DNA from: Allantophomopsis cytisporea
Lineage: Eukaryota > Ascomycota > Leotiomycetes > Phacidiales > Phacidiaceae
NCBI GenBank assembly: GCA_024752435.1
Contig: CP103021.1
Location: 1,364,001-1,428,000, forward strand
Length of the DNA: 64,000 bases
Direction of reading: 5' to 3'
Shown: piece after piece, positions 22,687 through 33,254 of the stretch
How positions within the stretch are numbered: the first letter of the stretch is position 1
Layout of the letters: every line of letters begins with the position of its first letter
Program-made: the position numbers and the translations under genes
The notes under the pieces: generated by a model
What the model was told of the DNA's origin: nothing
The model's database searches: none
The model's input: the letters and a program-made list of their open reading frames with translations, nothing else

Positions 22687-24999
22687 ATGAACAATCACAA
22701 CGAGAAGATGGCGACTGCCAAGGAATATTTTGCATTACCATCACAAGCTGCTGCTTCAGCAGATGACGAGGCCCTGGCTGAAGTTGATGAACCTCCGGAT
22801 CCAAGCCCTCTCCCTAATTCAGCGGATTTCCATCGCTCTATGATCAGACCCGGCAATGATCGCAAGGAGTCTTTGCTTACCAAAGCATTGCTGAGCAGTC
22901 CTGAGGCCGAAGCCTTCAAAACCGAAATTCATGTAAATACGGACCTCACACGCCGCCGTTCGACTATGAGCAACGCCAGTGTGGCATCAACAGCGGATCT
23001 CACAAGTGATGGAGGGTTGACGAGTCCAGCTCGTACCAACACACCAAGTCCGCCTTTCCCTCAACCATCTTACATCAACATTGATGGATTCCCTCGTGGG
23101 ACTAAGACTATCCAAGCGACGGCACAAGTTATGGTCAAACAAGAATCCCAGGAATCCACTGTCACCCCTTCGATCGAGAAGGATGAGCCAACAGTTGCGA
23201 CATTGGCCAAGAAGCGCTGTATCACTTTCGCATGTGGTGGACAAAAGCCAAAGTCGACCGAAAAGGTTGCAATCACTGCAAAGCCAGAAACAATAACAGA
23301 GACGACCACTACCAACAACGTGCCTCCCAAGCGAGCCTGCACAATCAAGTTTGCTTGTCAAGCAAAGGCGCCTCAGTCTCCGGCGCCAAAATCTGCGGAG
23401 ACTCCTCGACGTCGTATGAGCAGATCGCCTATTATGACAAAAAAATCACGTGGTACTCCACCACCACCTTCTCACGTGCATAGGGACTCGAATTCGACGG
23501 TCAGGGGCTCCCCACAGAGTCCTCACATCGTGAGGTCAAGAAAGCCGAAGTATATTACCGGTGACGAGAAGGAGCTAAACGCATCTGAAGCCACTCGATT
23601 CCATGAATTTGCAAGTGGTCAAGTACTAGAGGATGATTGGATCAGCAAAGATGTCTCAGAAACAAAGGGGAGGCTCACAATCAACGACACACTGAAGAAG
23701 GAGAACGCCATTCGTCAACTTGGCAAGGAAGCAGAGGAGGAGGCCTTGGAAGATGAGGAAGAGGAGGAGGAGGAGGACGACGACGACGATGAAGAGGAAG
23801 TTGATAATGACTCCGATGACGATAACGACGATCTCGAAGATGAGGACGAGGATGACGAAAATAGTGCCATGGGTTCCGACTACGGTGCATCTGACGGCAA
23901 CGAGACCGATAACGAGGCTGGCTTCGCTGACTCCGATGACGAGAGTGACGTTGGTGACGACATGCAGTTCTGGACCCCAGGAAAGAGTATTGTGGTTGGA
24001 TCGGGTGAACCGGTGTCGTACCGCGCATCTGCTCGACGAACAGCATCTGAGTCATCAATTGACTCCCTCAAGCACATGAGTCCCGGGTCACATGCCCAAG
24101 AACATGCCATGCGCAGGAAACCAAAAAGGACACAGCGTATTAGAATCCGCCCTGGAACACCCGATCTTCCAGATAGCACCGATTTCGTCTGTGGTACACT
24201 TGACGAAGATCGTCCTTTAGAGGATGCATATGTCTCATGTATGGAAGCACGCAAGCGCGAGAAAAGGCATGCTATCCCTCAGGATATCGATCCTAGCTTT
24301 CCCACTTCCGATCCCGAGCAGGACGACGAAGAGGACGAAGTAGATCAGGGGGTTCGTGGTAGTGAAGATGACTTGTGGATGCATGGCAAATTTGAAGCCT
24401 CGGATGAGGATCACTTGGGACGTCGCAAGTCTACGGTACGCAAATCACCAAAGCCTTCCCCCAAGAGACATCACTCTCCACCGCCGCCAAGGACCCGTCA
24501 TAGATCACCACCTCCGCGCCGTCTTTTTGCAGGCCATTCTCCACGCAGAATGCGTTCGCCCCCTCCTGCCCGCGCTATCAAATCTCCTACAGCCTCACCA
24601 GCAACACACGCAGCTTCTGCAGCTATTGCCTTCGCACCTTTGGGCCAGCGACCTGGTCTCACGCACACCAAGTCACTCCCTCGCACCCCAAACGCCTTCT
24701 GCCAGCAATATAGAGCTTCTAAGCTTGCTATTGCAAACGCTGCACTACACGAGGAAAGCGATGACAATGATGGCCACACAAGAGGTGCCATTGATATTGT
24801 CAAGGGTCTTGAGCGCAAGCGACAACGTCGCAAGGAGAAGCTTTACAAGACACACTGCAATCGAGCTAGAAAGACTGGTGGCGAACGAAAACCTCAACCC
24901 GGCAAAGGCGCCGAGCGGATGAGAGAACTGGGCCTGCAGATGGCTGGCAAGGGGGACGTCGCTCGTGCGGCTAAGGCCAAATACGTACTATCGGTATAA
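22687..24999 (+). CDS. Large acidic nuclear-type protein, DUF2457-like
   Basis: Single-exon gene of 770 aa, start ATG at 22687. Mostly low-complexity: Ser/Thr/Pro-rich N-terminus, an almost uninterrupted Asp/Glu tract at about residues 347-410, then Arg/Ser/Pro-rich stretches (SPPPPRTRHRSPPPRR) and a basic helical C-terminus (GLERKRQRRKEKLYKTHCNR). Two copies of a Cys motif stand out: KKRCITFACGG near residue 176 and KRACTIKFACQA near residue 214. This overall pattern is what I recall for fungal DUF2457 proteins, which have no known function. Acidic tract plus basic clusters suggest nuclear or nucleolar location (inference). Long CT-rich DNA upstream suggests an extended 5' leader. Confidence 0.75.
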   Translation: MNNHNEKMATAKEYFALPSQAAASADDEALAEVDEPPDPSPLPNSADFHRSMIRPGNDRKESLLTKALLSSPEAEAFKTEIHVNTDLTRRRSTMSNASVASTADLTSDGGLTSPARTNTPSPPFPQPSYINIDGFPRGTKTIQATAQVMVKQESQESTVTPSIEKDEPTVATLAKKRCITFACGGQKPKSTEKVAITAKPETITETTTTNNVPPKRACTIKFACQAKAPQSPAPKSAETPRRRMSRSPIMTKKSRGTPPPPSHVHRDSNSTVRGSPQSPHIVRSRKPKYITGDEKELNASEATRFHEFASGQVLEDDWISKDVSETKGRLTINDTLKKENAIRQLGKEAEEEALEDEEEEEEEDDDDDEEEVDNDSDDDNDDLEDEDEDDENSAMGSDYGASDGNETDNEAGFADSDDESDVGDDMQFWTPGKSIVVGSGEPVSYRASARRTASESSIDSLKHMSPGSHAQEHAMRRKPKRTQRIRIRPGTPDLPDSTDFVCGTLDEDRPLEDAYVSCMEARKREKRHAIPQDIDPSFPTSDPEQDDEEDEVDQGVRGSEDDLWMHGKFEASDEDHLGRRKSTVRKSPKPSPKRHHSPPPPRTRHRSPPPRRLFAGHSPRRMRSPPPARAIKSPTASPATHAASAAIAFAPLGQRPGLTHTKSLPRTPNAFCQQYRASKLAIANAALHEESDDNDGHTRGAIDIVKGLERKRQRRKEKLYKTHCNRARKTGGERKPQPGKGAERMRELGLQMAGKGDVARAAKAKYVLSV

Positions 25000-25800
25000 A
25001 GGACGCAGCTTCATAAACAGAACTTTGTGCTTAATTTTCTCTTCTTCGACCCAGCAGTAGCTGTGGCACCTTTGTATATACCTTTTCTTCCTTTTGTCAC
25101 CAATAGTCCAGCGTGTTGGGTAGATCCCTTATAGAGCACTTGCTTGGGTTATATCAATGCTTGAGACGCCTTTTATGAGCTGCTTGGGAGCAGATTACCA
25201 CGGATGAGCAGCATAGCGTTGGGATATTGGCATGGGACACTGTCGTTCACGATCTGAGCGTTACGGGCATAGCATGGGAGTGGTTAGCGTCTGTCTTTGT
25301 CAGAGATGAATGTGACTCGAACCGAGAATATCATCAAAATTTAAAATACCTTTATTCCAAGAATTGAGCTTGATATATGTAATCATGAATATGAACACTG
25401 AGAACTGGATGCTTTTTCCATTGTACGATGAGTGGTCCAGTACAAGACAATAAACTCAGGATTATGATTCGAATGAGGTCCATAATACCATTTCACTTTC
25501 ATCAGTGCAATGCAAAAGTGGATTGCTTTTTATATCATTACCCCTGAATTCGCTGAAGTATCTGCATGATCTCTCAGCTTTGTGCTGGTGGAGTATAAAT
25601 GTGGCGAAAACCGTTGGCGGCGGGACATTACAGCCTAAGGCAACGAATGTCCTTAGCGTTGACCATCAAGTCGTGTGGTGGTGGTATCCCGGAGACCAAA
25701 CGATCTGTCTTCGAAGTCAACCACATCTCCTTATCACGTCTTGAGATATTCCGACTACAATATCACATCGTTTTGTGTTTCAGTTTGACTTACCGCCAAG
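25000..25800. other. Intergenic before SAR1
   Basis: 801 bp. T-rich 3' region of the preceding gene, then promoter and leader of SAR1. Two overlapping small ORFs near 25505-25823 run into the SAR1 start and look like leader sequence rather than genes. Confidence 0.4.
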
Positions 25801-26736
25801 ATGTGGATGATCAACTGGTGTAAGTACTCTTCCCAGCCTCACGTTTCTCGCGCACTGTCAAATAGTTGTATGGATAGATAGCTTACCTTTATGTGTTTAT
25901 TTATATAGTTTGGGACGTCCTATCCTCTCTCGGTCTTTTGAACAAGCATGCGAAGCTTCTCTTCCTCGGTCTCGATAATGCTGGAAAGACTACTCTGTTG
26001 CACATGTTGAAGGTAGGCATCCTGATCCAAAGGAGGTCTTCATGGCTTTCATGTTTATGTTACATAAGAACTGTTTACAAGAGGGGCGTTCATGTCTGAC
26101 GACTGATATGTGAACAGAATGACCGAGTTGCAATTCTTCAGCCAACCCTTCATCCGAGTAAGACATCCCCAAGATATCGAGTTTACTGATGAGCGCGCGA
26201 GCGGTAGCTAAGAATAATATAGCATCCGAGGAGCTTGCCATAGGCAACGTGAAGTTTACCACTTTTGATCTTGGAGGCCATCAACAAGGTAAGGAATCTG
26301 GTTTTCGTCGACCCAAAGAACCCAAGCGCTGATCAGTAAAAGCCCGCCGTCTCTGGAAGGACTACTTTCCTGAGGTTTCCGGTATTGTTTTCCTTGTCGA
26401 TGCTAAGGACCACGAGCGCCTTTCCGAGTCAAAGGCTGAACTTGACGCCCTACTTGCCATGGAGGAACTTTCTAAGGTCCCATTCGTCGTTCTCGGTAAC
26501 AAGATCGATCACCCAGATGCTGTGAGCGAGGATGAGTTGAGACATCAGTTGGGTCTCTACCAGACCACCGGTAAGGGCAAGATCCCGCTTGAGGGCATCA
26601 GACCAATTGAGGTCTTCATGTGCTCTGTTGTGATGAGACAAGGTATGAAGACAACGAGTTGTGGCTCTGAAATATGGTGTACTAATTTTACCTAGGTTAT
26701 GGTGAGGGTATCAGATGGATGTCACAATATGTTTAG
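25801..26736 (+). CDS. SAR1: SAR1 small GTPase (COPII coat initiator)
   Basis: Arf-family GTPase that recruits Sec23/24 to ER exit sites. Exons: 25801-25819, 25909-26012, 26118-26157, 26223-26288, 26343-26642, 26696-26736 (570 nt, 189 aa); five introns of 53-105 nt. The N-terminus MWMINWFWDVLSSLGLL is the amphipathic membrane-inserting helix of Sar1. G1 is GLDNAGKTTLL, G3 is DLGGHQQ with the catalytic His in place of Ras Gln, G4 is NKID, and CSVVMRQGYGEGIRW near the end is the Sar1 G5 region. Length is exactly that of fungal Sar1. The many phase-split introns near the 5' end are typical for this gene in filamentous fungi. Confidence 0.96.
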
Positions 26737-27116
26737 ATGTGTAAGGGGAAGCGTGAATAGAAGGACTACAGGCGATGATTTTAAGAGTGATGGACATATT
26801 ATAAGGCTATTTCAGCCGCATGGAGTTCTGCGAAGGGGTGTTCTTTTGTGCTTTTAAGCATAAGGGCCGTCTTGTGTATTGGTTAGTTCGGTATCGTATC
26901 ATCGAAACTGAGCAGTTCGAATTCGACTGTAAAATTTTTGGTCTCGTTAAAGTGTATAATGGACCTTGAAGTGAATTGATACTTGTTGTGGCTGTTGACC
27001 TAATGAAGAGCACTAGAATATATGTCATTGCTTACACTTATAATTCTGCCACAAATCTTTCCACAGGTATATACAGATAGGTCTTGCTCAGTAAATAAGG
27101 GAGAGTTTGGAGTTGG

Positions 27117-27118
<2 letters not shown>

Positions 27119-27148
<30 letters not shown>
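27119..27148. repeat. (AT)15 dinucleotide repeat
   Basis: Pure AT run between SAR1 and the patatin-type gene, in a 720-bp intergenic stretch that otherwise shows nothing coding. Confidence 0.95.
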
Positions 27149-27151
<3 letters not shown>

Positions 27152-27459
27152 TCTTTTTTTGTTTGTTTTTCTGTTTGCTTGTAACTAAGTCATAGTGGGA
27201 ATATTGCGTATTTAACATGTGGATCAATTAGTTGATATGGGACTGGGAAATATAAAAAGGTGCTCTTGGTCTCTTTTTTGGGACGAACGAAGGTATCAGC
27301 GTTGCCGTGACCATCCCCATGTACCAGTAACGTCATCCGGACATTATTCCGCTTTGAACTCAACAAATGCCACTCCACGTACTTCACAACGCGACAACAC
27401 AGTCAATGCCAATACCTCCGCTTTGATAACCAAATAGATGAACAATTAATCCCCACAAG

Positions 27460-29858
27460 ATGGCAGATCTTAGCCATGCAACTGATGGCCCTAGTCCCTT
27501 ATCACAAGAAGGCTACGACACATCTCTACTGCCAGACTACGACCGCGAATTCTTGAGTGACGAGGATCTCTCAACTTTCGCTCTTGCGCTTGCAGCCCCT
27601 GATCCCTCGCCTTCGACAGACGATCTATTCGCATCAAACACTAGTCTTATTTCCTCACAAGCGAATGGCTCTCGGACGAGTATCGATTCCGTACGGCAAC
27701 GACAAAGTAATGCTGGTGGAGTGGGAGGAACGTCTGGAAGCTCTCAGAGTCTCTTCATCACAGCTCAGCACGACTGGGCACCGGTAAACTCAAAGGTCAA
27801 AGGAAGAAAGGGGGCGAAGCTGAAACGGAGGAAAACGCCACGCCGATCGAAGGATGAGACTCGAGAGGGTTATCTATACACCTTACTGAAGTGGCCACTG
27901 CTGGGTATTGTTAGTGCTTGGGTGGCAGGGCTTGGCATGTCCTATTTGATAACCAGACTTTATATATGGTTATATGAACACTTTATAGCATGGCGGGGAA
28001 GAAGAGAGGGTCTTCGAAGAAAGCTTCAAGCAGCTACAAATTATGGCGATTGGGTGGAAGCTGCGAAAGAATTGGATGCTTTCTTAGGAAATGATAAATG
28101 GGCAGCGGAAGATGAGTACGCATACTATGATCACAAGACGGTCAGGAGAGTTTTGGAACAAATGAAGAAATACAGGAGAAGAGCGGAGGAAGAGGAGAAG
28201 CTGGACGTTAATGGGCCTGCAAATGGAGTGACTGGAAGGAAGCCAAAACCCATATTGGAACTGAAAGGAATCATCGAAGCATGTGTCAAGAACAACTTTG
28301 TTGGTGTTGAGAACTCAAGACTGTATTCACAAACCTACTATGGAACCAAATCGCTGGTTCAAGACTTTGTTGACGAAGGTAAATTTCCAGCCCCTAAATC
28401 GTGGTTTATGATTATGACTGCCATGGGTCGTTCTTTGCGACATTACTTTTTTCAACAAACAGTTGTGTTCTCATAACAATATTTCTGGGCTATTGACTGA
28501 TGTGGGTATATTGTCTTATGCATTGGGCTAACAATACTGCAGTGGAAAAGGGAATCGACTTGCTTATACGTAGCAATGAACTTGGTACAGACGAAAAGAG
28601 GACTTTGTTCAAGCGTATGCACGCGAACTTTGGACGTACTGCATTGTGCTTGTCTGGTGGTGCCTCATTTGCATACTACCACTTCGGTGTCGTGAAGGCC
28701 CTTCTCGATGCCAACCTTCTCCCAGATGTGATTACAGGAACAAGTGGTGGCGCATTGGTGGCAGCACTTGTGGCAACCCGAACAAATGATGAGCTCAAAG
28801 CACTTCTCGTACCTGCTCTTGCCGGAAAGATAAATGCATGCTCAGAACCTTTTACCACCTGGTTCAGACGGTACTTGAAAACTGGTGCGCGATTTGACTC
28901 TGTTGATTGGGCAAAGCGCTGCAGTTGGTTCACCCGGGGGAGTATGACCTTTCGAGAAGCTTATGAGCGCACGGGAAGAATTCTCAATGTATCTTGTGTA
29001 CCAGCCGACCCTCATTCACCAACTATCCTTACGAATTACCTCACAGCGCCTGATTGCGTTATCTGGTCAGCCGTACTTGCCTCAGCTGCTGTTCCAGGCA
29101 TTCTCAATCCAGTTGTGTTAATGCAGAAGAATCATGATGGATCACTTGTGCCTTATTCTTTTGGACACAAGTGGAAAGATGGTAGTTTGAGGACTGATAT
29201 TCCTCTCAAAGCGCTCAACCTGCACTTTGGTGTCAATTTCAGTATTGTCAGTCAAGTCAATCCTCATATCAACTTGTTCTTCTTTTCTTCCAGAGGTTCA
29301 GTTGGGCAGCCTGTTACCCATCGTAAAGGACGCGGATGGAGAGGTGGATTTATCGGCAGTGCCATTGAGCAATATCTTAAGCTTGACCTCAACAAATGGC
29401 TCAAGGTTGTTCGCCATCTCGAATTATTGCCTCGACCACTGGGTCAAGACTGGTCCTCAATCTGGCTTCAAGGATTCAGCGGAACGATCACTCTTTGGCC
29501 GAGGAGTAGGATATCGGACTTCTGGCGTATTCTAAGTGATCCAGACCCCCCACGCCTTGCACTCATGCTTCACGCTGGGCAACAAAGTGCCTTTCCAACA
29601 CTCAAGTTCATTGCGAATAGGCTAAAGATTGAGAGGAAGATTGAAAGTGGCAGAAGAGCAACTCGCCCTGCTACCAGGAGGGGAAGTATCGAAAGCATAC
29701 TCAGCGAAGATGACATAAGGAGCCTGTTAAAAGGGAGTGAAGGGGGCACTGAAGATGATACAGACGCAAGTTATACTGCGGATGAATTTTCGGAAGCCAT
29801 CGTGGATCAAGAACAAGACGAGATCACAGATCAACTTCTTAGAGAGAAGGTAAATTAG
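27460..29858 (+). CDS. Patatin-like phospholipase / triacylglycerol lipase (DUF3336 + patatin)
   Basis: Ser-Asp dyad lipase related to yeast Tgl3/4/5, acting on stored triacylglycerol or membrane lipids. Exons 27460-28378 and 28543-29858 (2235 nt, 744 aa); one intron of 164 nt, larger than its neighbours' introns. A Ser-rich N-terminus is followed by a hydrophobic segment at about residues 144-170 (PLLGIVSAWVAGLGMSYLI), then the DUF3336-type region. The patatin core has the oxyanion loop GGASFAYYHFGVVKAL, the nucleophile Ser in GTSGG (about residue 373) and the catalytic Asp in WKDGS (about residue 518). The C-terminus is Ser- and acid-rich and probably disordered. The membrane segment suggests ER or lipid-droplet association (inference). 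Confidence 0.9.
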
Positions 29859-31131
29859 ATCGTATGATATTGAGGATTGATGGTTTAAGTTGTAGTAAAA
29901 GTTGCAGAAACATGTTCTTGATATTTAGCATGGAGTTGGGGCCGTGATATACTAGACTGGTTGGTATGTTCTCGCAATCACTGACCCAATCGGTACAAAT
30001 AGATAGATAGCTAAAACTACGCAAAATAAATATGTACATACGTACCTAGTAAAGCTGTTATGTCAAAGTTCTCAATCACCCGAGAAACCAGTAGAAACGT
30101 CTCTGTGATGTCCTAATAATGTAACAATCTACTCGTTAATCCATGTCTACCTCAGACCACCTGAACTTCAACACTTTAGACGAATTGCAAACCTCATTTC
30201 AAGATGATAAACACCATTAAATTGGAGAGAATATAAAGTTTTCAAAGTTGTAAAGTCCTAGGAACCATACCACTGTCAAGAACCTCACAATTATCTGGGA
30301 AACCAGTTGTTACAAACCGCTCGGTTATCGTGTGCATAAAGTTGGAGCGAACACTGCATTCATTCTTCAAAGTCCTGAGATTCCTCAAATGCTACTGAAT
30401 TCGAATGGTCTATGATAAAGATATAAGCCAGTTGTCTCGTACGAATTTCAATCTCATATGCATCAGGGCCTTTTCGGAGCTGCGGTGATTTGATGAGAAG
30501 GCGGTTGAACTACATACATGGTTTTCTATAGTCATTGAGACTTGCATATTTTTACTTCCTATTGCCGCGGTACAAATCATCACGATTGTGGTAAGCTACC
30601 TAAGATTACAGAGAACTGTTGCTGATATAAAAGGCCACATTGCCATCTATCGGTCTCTCTCTGCTCTTCTGGTTTTGAGCTTGGTGATCATGGGCAACAA
30701 CGACTAAAGTAAGTATTGACTTTGCGTGATTGGATCTTCTCATACACGAGTTCCGATATTTCCTTTCATTAGAAAGAAAGAAGAAGAAGAAGAAAACGAT
30801 AGCAAGTACAACTGAGTCTAAGTCATGCCGGTTAGCCTCTCATATATTCTGTCCCTTTTCGAGGTCGGGCATTCCGAATAATCACTACCTACCTACTTAT
30901 ACCTACGGCGATCTTCATACCACTATTTTTACTGTTTTAGCAACATCTATAACACCAGACTATTCAATTCCTAAGCTCGACCGTTCCCAATAGTAAATTC
31001 ATCTTTTCATACCATGCTTTCATGATTTGTTTTCAAGTTGAATGATGTGTTATATCCGCTAAGAATCTGCCTAGATTCTTATACTCAAGTCTTTCATCAC
31101 CTACGGCCAAACAACCCTCCTACCATCAGCT
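29859..31131. other. Intergenic upstream of the pseudogene
   Basis: 1.27 kb. It contains a good TATA-type element (see separate entry) and a GAA-rich run near 30773-30800. No supported gene. Confidence 0.45.
30626..30634 (+). promoter_or_regulatory. TATA-box candidate
   Basis: TATAAAAGG followed about 25-35 bp later by CT-rich sequence, the arrangement of a strong fungal core promoter. It lies 500 bp upstream of the pseudogene start and may be its former promoter, with a long leader. Confidence 0.4.
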
Positions 31132-32322
31132 ATGGGCTCCATTATCAGAGTCAAAACGACCGAGTCTGTTAAAACGCCTTCAAGAACTGCCTCAGCCGCA
31201 GACACCACAGATCTGCCCAGCACCGCCAGAGTAAATCAATCACCCAACAAAGTTGGACCTGAGGACCGCCACCAAGTAGCAGAACATCTTTTGTATGAAG
31301 GGGATTTCCTTGGAGATACATATGTCTCGGCACATCTACAACGATTGCAATACGGTTTGTATGATAGTCCATGTATTCTAGTGATCAAAAGCATGTAACC
31401 TTTGTGGCCATTACCTTTATCTTCCGTCCATCATTTTCCGTGGAGCACCGGTTCAAGTCGGCAGTGATCACGATCACAGCACATAGATCTGAGCAAAATA
31501 CACTATCTGGGAAAGTAAGCTACTTGAGATTCATCCAGTATGCTCCACACCTCGCCTTCGGGCGCATATCAAATGAAAGTCTGTACGGAATCACCTTCAC
31601 CTATCTTAAAGAAACGCCATCTGATATTACCTAGCAAGTGGAACTTTCAACTCGGCGCCAGTCTTGGAGTAACTAAAGGATCCGTTAACCTTTCAGTCAA
31701 TCCATCTGGTTCACACGAGAAAGACAATATTCTGGGAGCCATGTTGAAGATTCAGGGTTCTACTCGCAGCATTTCTATCGAACATCATAAACCTGACCCC
31801 CATGAAGTGCGATACCGCCGACTTGTTTGGTCATTGGAAGAAAATGATCAATAACTCTGCGGTCTACCTCGAGAACTTACATTCGTTTTCCTTGTGGAGC
31901 AACCTAGAGGCCCCACACACGCCGACGAGACCTTCAAGCCTATCAACTTGGGTCTTCACATAAAGCCATATATTACTGGATTCGGTATCGGAAGGCTCGA
32001 ACATACTACACAGTACACTGAGATTTTCGATCAAGTTGGTCAAAATTTCCTAGACCATGACTATACCATGAAGAGTAATTTGATCAATCCGTACCCTGTG
32101 GATCCAGTTATACTTCCAGAGGGAACGGACACGGATAAGATAACTTCTACCAAACGAACAAATACAGCAAGCTCAGCTAAACTCGACAGTCAGGTAGGAA
32201 TCTATAACTTTGCCTCCATGCCAGGAAACTTCGAAGATTTTGTCGAAATGCCTGGAGACGCAGTGACATCAATGGTATGCTTGGCTACTTATTTTGTCAA
32301 ACCGACCGTAAAAAGTGACTGA
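31132..32322 (+). pseudogene. Broken gene of an uncharacterised fungal protein family
   Basis: Homogeneous coding-like sequence runs over about 1.2 kb but in switching frames. Frame 1 from ATG 31132 reaches DTYVSAHLQRLQYG and stops at 31396. The next part (to about 31620) reads in a second frame (FIFRPSFSVEHRFKSAVI). Then frame 1 resumes (WNFQLGASLGVTKGSVNLSV) and meets an in-frame TAA at 31852-31854, after VWSLEENDQ. It stays open beyond it through GLPRELTFVFLV to 32322. There is no room for introns at the two frame changes. The 'YVSAHLQ.LQY...RFK.A.I' arrangement resembles uncharacterised fungal proteins I have seen, with no assigned function. Assembly or sequencing error is the alternative for the indels, but not easily for all three lesions. 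Confidence 0.65.
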
Positions 32323-33254
32323 TGTACCTCACAGGAAACGTCCCTTCCGGCATAGGATTGGTGGTCATGACAATGCTTCCTTGGTTTTAGGAGCACACAG
32401 CGCTTTGTCGATGGATATACATTGCCATGAAACCCCTCTTTGCAGAGGATATCACTTGGTCTATGATTAGGAACGTGGTAGTGCATCACCATTCCTTACC
32501 TTCAACTTAACAACAGTCCAGAGGTAGTACAATAAATCAACTCTTGCGAGATTACTATCTGTTGCAGTTTATAGGAATCTGTGACAATTGCATTTTTTCT
32601 TGATACCAATACTAGTATTTAATGCTAAGCATATCAATGCTTTGTTGGAAAAAAGACTCCATTCGATGATTATCGGCTTAGTTGAGACTGTCCTTGTGGA
32701 AAAGGAAGTGATTTTGATCAATTCGAAGAAACAATGTGTGACATTAACATAAGCGAACCTCGTTTACACTTAAAATCCACGCGATTAAAGCGGCTTCCTT
32801 GAAAGGACATGATTATCATAAGGCCTTTTGACGTACACAGTAGATCTGATCAGAGGAATATACTTTATCCATTATTATACGGTGGACCAATATAGTGAAG
32901 TCTGATATATATATCAGTCATTAGGAAGTGTACGGTTGCTGAAAATAAGGTATTTACTTAGAACTATGATAGTGATTAACAGCATAAGTCATCAAGTGGA
33001 ATATGACTAGTCAGAGCCGTGCATTTCCCGAGTGGTCTCCCATGAACAACACAGGCGAGTTTTGCATAAGAGATTGATTCTGATTGGGATCAAGAATCTC
33101 ACTAATAGTAACACTTCTGAATTGATGAATTATAAGTCAAGTGTCAGCTCCATACCTCCTGATAAAGACCCTGTTTTGGAGATCTGTCCTGATGAAGAAA
33201 AATATCATCATTACTTCCGAAGACCATCGGTCGTTTGGATCATTTAGGTCCTGC
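32323..33254. other. Intergenic, convergent
   Basis: About 930 bp between the pseudogene and the 3' end of the histidine kinase. A/T-leaning, no coding or repeat signal recognised. Confidence 0.5.

Noticed and set aside
31293..31381. A possible 89-nt intron that would remove the first frame change of the pseudogene
   Set aside because: It keeps frame but would delete the well-preserved YVSAHLQRLQYG block, which matches the family arrangement. It also leaves the second frame change and the TAA at 31852 unexplained.
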